From assembly GCA_000310025.1 (NCBI GenBank), contig FN649741.1, positions 1,632,332 through 1,670,223 on the forward strand: a DNA stretch of 37,892 nt. The letters are read 5' to 3'. The notes beneath the pieces are model-generated. The model was not told the DNA's origin, searched no databases, and saw only the letters and a list, made by a program, of their open reading frames with translations. The translations under genes and the position numbers were made by a program. Below are positions 32,146-37,892 of the stretch, piece after piece (position 1 is the first letter of the stretch; each line of letters opens with the position of its first letter). The DNA is from Ectocarpus siliculosus. Lineage: Eukaryota > Sar > Phaeophyceae > Ectocarpales > Ectocarpaceae.

Positions 32146-32882
32146 TGTACATTTTTTTTTTTCTTCTAACACCTTCACACGGTGTGCACTCACCCCCTAT
32201 CGCCTTGGTACCGTATTCTCTCTCTCTCTCCTCTCGGTGTGTGTGTGTGTCTGTGCGTCGGAATGGTCTGTTGTTTGTTCCGATTCCGGCAACGGTGTTG
32301 AGTGCTCCGGTTCCGATAATCCCTTCTAAAGGTCCGGAAAATACGAAAATACACTCCTTTCTACCTCCACTCTCGATGGCTACCCCGGCCCACTCCACCC
32401 ACTCCTCTGCAGCTACTCCGGCTACTTTTTCGCACTCCTTCTGTTACTTCGCACTCCTTCTGTAGTCTTCGACTCCATGTCTCGCCGCCATCTCTTCGAC
32501 GACTCCCCCGCCCGAGCATCCCCTGCCGCGAAGCGGAAGAACCAGACTTACCCAACCAACACGAAGATGGGGGGTTGGATAGAAGCTAAAGGGCCTCGCT
32601 AGCCTTAATACCCACGTTTGGGTCAATGCCATAGAATTGTGGAATGTTTTACGTACGTTGTCCGTATTTTACTGTTTCCTTTGGGGGTACGTCTCTTGGT
32701 TTACGTGTCATGGTCCTTCACCAGGTCAGTTCAGTTCAGTTTTTCATTTGTTCAGAATTCAAGTAGTAGTGTGTCCAATTCTTCGTGCTGTCTTTATTCT
32801 TTTTTTGCAGTTCAAAAGTGCGTTACATTCGTAGTGCTATTCTTTTTTTGCAGTACAAGTAGTGCGTTAAACTGGTAGTGCT

Positions 32883-33391
32883 GTCTTTCTTCATTCGAGT
32901 TCAGCCGACAATTTTGTCTATTTTTTGCAGTTCTGAGTTCCGGATGTGTATCAGATAATGGAGGGGTACTGGGCACGGCGATGGGAAACAAATAATGGAC
33001 CTTTACATCTCTTAAATCACACACGAACCTCCATCATGGGAACTCCACCTTCACGGAAACTTTAACTGCCATCGGTGCCTACCTTCATTTTATCAACATC
33101 CTACACCCACTTTCAGAGAAAACATTGCCTTGGAATCGCTTCAAATAAAGCGGTCTTTCTTCATTCATTCGCAGTTCAGCCGACAATTTTGTCTATTTTT
33201 TGCAGTTCTGAGTTCTGGATGTGTATCAGATAATGGAGGGGTACTGGGCACGGCGATGGGAAACAAATAATGGACCTTTACATCTCCTTAAATCACACAC
33301 GAACCTCCATCATGGGAACTCCACCTTCACGGAAACTTTACCTGCCATCGGCGCCTACCTTCATTTTAATAACATCCTTCAAATAAAGCGG
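32883..33391. repeat. Tandem duplication, 270-bp unit with internal deletion in copy 2
   Basis: Copy 1 (32883-33152) and copy 2 (33153 to about 33391) share TTCAGCCGACAATTTTGTCT, AATGGAGGGGTACTGGGCAC and the sequence up to 'ACATCC'. Copy 2 then lacks about 40 bp present in copy 1 before rejoining at TTCAAATAAAGCG. Shorter pieces of the same sequence (a 'TTTTTTTGCAGT' motif followed by 'AGTGCGTTA') recur upstream at about 32795-32880. The repeat lies just upstream of the Sam50-like gene. Confidence 0.85.
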
Positions 33392-33787
33392 GGGCGCGCA
33401 GCGCCCAAAACCTTGTACAGTAACGAACCGGCTGCGCTCGACAACCTCAAAATGAGTATCCGCCGAGGTTCTCGACTCCTTTTACAGTTAGAGACTCGGA
33501 TTCGAGAGGGGAGGAGGGGGAGGGAGAGAGAGAGAGAGGTCTTGAATCTGCGCACTGCTGCGCTGCTGCGGCGCCAACCAGCTGGCCAACCACGCGGTGC
33601 GTTTTTTGTGAACTTTTTGGCCTCCGAACGGGCACCCCCGCAAAATTTAGAACCTCCGATGGAGAACCAGTTATCGATGGAGGCAAGAGAGCAGTGAGAG
33701 CAGAGAGGCAGCACAATCGGAGCACACACACATTCCACACGAGGGAGCGCACCTTCTTGCGTTTTTTTCAACAACGCGGCCGGTACC
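33392..33787. promoter_or_regulatory. Upstream region / probable 5' UTR of the Sam50-like gene
   Basis: About 400 bp between the tandem duplication and the ATG at 33788. It contains a GA-rich run (33505-33538). An open frame from 33221 to 33697 crosses both the repeat and this region, but has no recognisable similarity and a composition that follows the repeats. No TATA box is obvious. Confidence 0.3.
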
Positions 33788-36681
33788 ATGGTAATCCCTC
33801 TAGACGAGCTGCCGCTGAGGGTGCGCACAGTCAAGATTGTGGGAAACAACCGGACGAAGCCCTACGTCGTGGAAGATCAGCTCCAGGTTCGCTTGCGTGC
33901 ATGCTCTCCGAGCAAACATTGCCACATAAGTAAGCGCTGGCGGTGTGTTTGCGATTTCGGGCGATGTCCGCAACGAGCTTTTTTTTGCCTCGCCCAAAGA
34001 AAGTGCGCAAAGTCCGTTCACCTTCACTGCACGTGCTGCTCTCTTGGTCCTGGTCTGAACTGTGCTTCTGCTGTTGTTGTGTTGCGCAGTATGCATACAG
34101 TAATATATACTCTGTGGCTGTTTCTCCGCATGGACGGGAAGGAGTGTGACGCTGTGTACCGACAACCGCGCACAACACACACGACAATGCAAAACAGCGC
34201 CGTCAGTCCAAATCCAGCCGCTGCTGTATCCACGATTGCTTATTTTCGTTCTGTCGCCCGGGGCTTGCTACAACCGCGATCACCTCACAAGCTGCAGAAG
34301 CACCTCCGACTCAGCAGGAGGACGACGCCTAAAGTACGGCGTGGGTTGCATTAGATACCACCCCCCCTGGACCAATGTTCAATGCTCGATTACTCCATGA
34401 CGAACAAGATGCAACAACCCAAATGGTACGTGTTCGGAAAGCTCTCGATAAGACGGTTCCCCCGCTGCTTCTATTTTCGGCACCGTCACTGCTTGTGCTG
34501 CAATGTAGTCGGGGTTTTGCAAATCGGCCCTGGGGGTGTGGTATCTAACGCAATACACGATACGCAGAAATGGTACGCAAACATCGTGCAGAGCTACAGA
34601 TTGGGTGGGTAACACAGCAGCCAATCTGTGTTTCTGCACGATTATTGTTGCATTTTGCATTTTTCAATTGTTGGTGTTGGCGGGGAAGACATCTATATGC
34701 GGGCGGACAGAAAGGCTTCTGACACGTCTCGGCGGGGTTCCCTGACCGCCTTGACTTGACTCTACTTTGTTCGATAGGACGCCTATGAGGCGACGACCGT
34801 GGGCGATGTCTACGGCGGCCTGGTGGAGGGAGCACAAAGGCTCGATGGTGAGTGAGTCAAGGTTGGCATGTTCTTTGAACGGCGGAGGCGGAAAGGGTGG
34901 TAGTTGTTCCAGCTAGGTATATCACTAGCCGAACGCACAGTGCCCCAGGGGCAGCAAGCAGCCTACATGTACATGGGCGTGAGGGGAGGGGAAGTTGTGC
35001 AACGGAGGAGAGGCAAAGGCAATTGTTTTGTGTTGTGGTATTTGGAGATACTGGAGTGCTACCGCATCTTGGACCCGTCTGGTTCAGTGCGCTATTTCAG
35101 CTGGCTTGGGGCTTGGGTTGCCTCTGTGCTGCGTCATGGCCTTGGAAGGCAATAAAAAAGAAAGGAACCCAGCAAAAACTATATCATCTGTGGTCCGCTG
35201 GTTCCACCCCGCCCCAGGGGGTAGTACAGTAGAGAAGGAGGTAAAATTTATGCAATTTCGGCCACGACCCATGCCCACTACCAGTATAGCTGAAGAGAGA
35301 TAAGTGGAAGAACGGAGGGTACAGCAAGAAACATGAAAGACCATCGAGAAGAGGAGAGAGTGAGGTCCCGACAAAGAGGAAACCAAGAAAGGGATGTAGA
35401 GTGAAGGGGATGAGGGTTCGGAACTCAGGCCTTCATGGAAAGGTTGTGCCAGCTTCGTAGCCGCATGTACTTGACCTTGTACCTCCGAGAACTCGTCCAA
35501 CTTGAGAAACGCAACCCAGGCGAAAGATCGTCTCCACCCGGTTAAAACTGAAACGCACCCCTCCCTCTTCTCACTGCACAGCAGCACCTGTCTCAAACGC
35601 TAGTCCGATTTTCGCTTTTGTTCCTCGTCCCGACGCCCTCATCCAAGAACGCCTCAGAGTTCCATTGTGTACGTTGTTCCCCCGGTCTGCCCCCTCCCTC
35701 AATATCTATATAAAGGACTGGGGCTGTTCGAGTCCGTTCAAGTGTCCATGGATGCCGTCGACGACGGTTCGCTGGACCAGACGGACGTAACCGTCACCGT
35801 GAAGGAGAAGAACTGGTACCTGCTGCAGTCGGGGGCCACGACGACGGGAACGGCGAAAGGAAACCTGGACGCCTCCGAGTTCAGCAACCTCAGGTCTATC
35901 CCACCACCTGTGTGTGTGTATGCCCCCATGGCTTTGTAGGTTTTTGGGACAGGCACACGCGAATCTCGAGTTCAGGAACCTAAGGCTTTCACCACCACCT
36001 ATGTATACCATCGCGTGTCTCATTGGATTTGTTGTACAAAAACACGCGACCTTTCATGTATGGTTGTGGAGGGCGGTTAACTTGCCCCTGCCTGATTGAT
36101 GTTGCTGCGACCTCAGACGCTGGTTCGTCTTGTTGTTGCGTCTGTTTTTACGATGTACACAAGGGGAAGGTGATTACGGCACACGTTTCCCCCGCACCCC
36201 CACCCCTATAGCAGTAGAAGCTTTGGGGGGGGGGGGGGGGTGCGTGCGTGCGGAATACGAACCCCACCACTGCTAGTGATCAAGCTCTCGCCTGCTTGCT
36301 GTAAAGACAGGTGACACGTTTGTTGTTCGCTGATCCCCCTCCACTCCTGTCCTTGGCGGGAAATGGTTGTGTGTTATTGAGTCAATCCACCGGAGGAACC
36401 CAGGGTTTCATCCTGCACGTCCCCTGACCACCACCACCACCACCGCCACCGCCACCGCCACCGCCTGAACGCTGACCGCCCGTCTGTGGAACCGGTTTTT
36501 CCGTCCCAGGTATTCTGTGGCGGGGGCCCTGCGGAACCCGCTCGGGCACGGGGAGATGCTGGACGTGGGCTACAACAGCCCCATCAAGGGCCAGGAGGGT
36601 CACACCGTGAGTGCCAAGCTACACCTGCCGCACCTGTTCCGTACGCCGGTGTCGGGCACCCTGGAAGCTATCATGGACACG
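33788..36681 (+). CDS. SAM50: Sam50/Omp85-family mitochondrial outer-membrane assembly protein, N-terminal part (partial)
   Basis: Sam50 (Tob55) is the core of the SAM complex, which inserts beta-barrel proteins into the mitochondrial outer membrane. Four exons join in phase: 33788-33886, 34778-34847, 35716-35893 and 36510-36681 (donor GTGAGG), 173 codons so far. The start ATG sits in ACCATGG, a strong Kozak context. Order: VRTVKIVGNNRTKPYVVEDQ (POTRA strand 1 and helix), GDVYGGLVEGAQRLDGLGLF then ESVQVSMDA (rest of the POTRA domain), DVTVTVKEKNWYLLQSGATT, then RYSVAGALRNPLGHGEMLDV, GYNSPIKG and LHLPHLFRTPVSGTLEAIMD, the first barrel strands. The remaining barrel lies beyond 36682 and past the window. 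A single POTRA domain and the lack of a pre-sequence fit Sam50 rather than plastid Toc75 or bacterial BamA, but a plastid Omp85 cannot be excluded. Confidence 0.75.
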
Positions 36682-37263
36682 GTGAGGAGATCATAACTGG
36701 GGTCTCCGTGGTGTAAATGTATCACCCCTCCCCCTGATATCAATCGATTTTCTATAATGGTCGGTGTTTCCGACAACAATGACGTGGGGGTATTTGGTGA
36801 AGAACGATGGTTGTCAGGGAAGCTCTGAATGAAAGAAACTTGTCCTGTTCGTGCTGTGGGGTATGTGGAGGAATGTGAGATCGGTCCCACCGATGCGGCA
36901 ACTTGTGCAACGCGGCGTGTGTTTGCTGTGTGTATACTAGGTAGTCCACGCGCGTGGGCTTTTCGATGTCAAGCATTCCTCGTCTGTGTTCCGCTGTCTA
37001 GCCTTGCCTGCTTGTCTGTGAGGTCGTTTTCGAAGACGAAAACACTCGGTACTGATCCTGTCCAATCTCTGACCTGCCCCTGAGCTTCGAACAGTTTTAA
37101 CGCCTGCCGTAGCCATTCGAGCTAAGTAAACAAGGCCCAGTGGTTCCAGTAAGTGCCCCTAAGGAGTTAAACGTGTTTACGACGTAGTGATGGCGGTTTT
37201 CTTGTTGTTGCTGTTTTGTCCTCCTGACGCTTGGAGCCGCTCTAGCATGCCAAGGCTTACGAA
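36682..37263. other. Intron of the Sam50-like gene; no exon recognised
   Basis: After the donor at 36682 I see no clear barrel-strand exon before the MITE at 37267. A short in-frame 'VVFEDENTRY' segment at about 37026-37055 is the only candidate, and it runs into a stop. The next exon is probably outside the window. Confidence 0.4.
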
Positions 37264-37266
37264 GTA

Positions 37267-37471
37267 CCGTAAGAGGCGGAGAGATGGCACCCCCCCTACA
37301 ACGACTTTCAAAGCTCGATTGCTCCACAACCAAGGGGGCGCGGAAAGAACCCGATGCGCCTACGGAAAGGCCTCGACGATATGTTTACAGAACCACCATT
37401 ATTGGTGCTTGGTTGTAATGGAGCTTTGAAAGTCGGTCTAGGGGGCGGTGCCATCTCTCCGCCTCTTACGG
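37267..37471. mobile_element. MITE with ~66-bp terminal inverted repeats, TA flanks, 205 bp
   Basis: The left end CCGTAAGAGGCGGAGAGATG is matched by the reverse complement of the right end. Pairing continues for about 66 bp with few mismatches (to CAACCAAG / CTTGGTTG), leaving about 75 bp of unpaired centre. TA at 37265-37266 and 37472-37473 is the probable target-site duplication. It has no coding capacity. It begins with the same CCGTA as the larger element at 24450. Confidence 0.85.
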
Positions 37472-37734
37472 TACAGAAGAGACAACCCAAGCATCATCCC
37501 TGGTGGCGTTGTCTCTCTACTGGACGCACCGACGGAGCTTCACCGCGGCAGGCACGCCTCCTCGTCGATACCCTATCGGCAGCGTTGGCTTCCTCCTTCA
37601 GCCACCACCGCCACCACCGCCTCCACTCGTCTTTCTTCCTCCTGTGTTGACACACGTAACATGCCCTCCTGCAACATCACACGCACAACCCCCCACACAC
37701 ACGCATGACGAACACCCCCTGGTTCATCCCTGTG

Positions 37735-37892
37735 AGACGTGGCCTGGGCCGGCGAAAACCCGGCATATCGCTCCGAATCCCGGCTGCGAGGCCAATGGTC
37801 TATTAACGACGACTACAGCATGCGTGCCCCTCCCCCCCGTCTCGAGGACGCGTGGCCTAACAGCTAAGGCACGCTATTACGCCCCCCCCCCC
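37735..37892 (+). repeat. tRNA-related (SINE-like) sequence at the window edge
   Basis: CGTGGCCTGGGCCGGCG at about 37739 resembles a box A, and GCTCCGAATCCCGGCTGCG at about 37773 resembles a tRNA T-arm / box B. A second box A-like motif, CGTGGCCTAACAGCTAAGGC, lies at about 37850. No complete cloverleaf is seen, so this is at best a tRNA-derived repeat cut by the window edge. Confidence 0.3.

Noticed and set aside
33221-33697. 158-codon open frame upstream of the Sam50-like gene
   Set aside because: Its first half is one copy of a 270-bp tandem repeat whose other copy is interrupted in this frame; no recognisable similarity.
35700-35720. TATA-like sequence ATATCTATATAAAG
   Set aside because: It ends in the AG acceptor of a well-supported Sam50-like exon, so it is intron sequence rather than a promoter.

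Overview
This is a nuclear genome window from an intron-rich eukaryote, most likely a brown alga (Ectocarpus-like stramenopile). The evidence is many short phase-consistent exons separated by GT-AG introns of 0.2 to 1.4 kb, GC-rich coding sequence with triplet repeats, and a bipartite plastid pre-sequence with an ASAFAP-like 'AEA|FLC' junction, which is typical of algae with red-derived secondary plastids. The species assignment is inference. Two 100-N gaps (12631-12730 and 27193-27292) and stretches of stuttering homopolymers (1-500, 12365-12630) show a draft assembly with poor base quality there.

Three protein genes can be assembled by joining exons by hand. (1) Minus strand, 14769 to 3499: a bacterial-type DNA primase (DnaG) with a plastid pre-sequence. 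I join 15 exons, all in phase, giving about 1481 codons; this is far longer than bacterial DnaG because of a pre-sequence, low-complexity linkers and a long C-terminal coiled-coil and proline/glutamine-rich tail. (2) Plus strand, 14993 to 30246: a large gene of roughly 1,780 codons containing two tandem PhoD-like (alkaline phosphatase D / metallophosphoesterase-like) units. Both have lost the motif residues expected for metal binding, so the product looks like a double pseudophosphatase. (3) Plus strand, 33788 to beyond the window: the N-terminal part of a Sam50/Omp85-type mitochondrial outer-membrane assembly protein (POTRA domain and first beta-strands).

The primase and PhoD-like genes are divergent and share an intergenic space of only about 220 bp. 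Positions 620-3498 (downstream of the primase) hold no gene I recognise. Positions 30247-33787, between the PhoD-like and Sam50 genes, are filled largely with tandem duplications (294-bp and 270-bp units). Two inverted-repeat elements flanked by TA dinucleotides and sharing a terminal CCGTA (24450-25352 in an intron; 37267-37471 near the right end) look like non-autonomous DNA transposons (MITEs).

The three genes have no obvious joint pathway: plastid DNA replication, a probably non-catalytic phosphatase-like protein, and mitochondrial outer-membrane biogenesis. The most interesting item is the tandem, motif-degenerate PhoD-like protein. The second is the extended plastid primase, which keeps the zinc-binding, RNA polymerase and TOPRIM signatures and probably a helicase-binding-like region.
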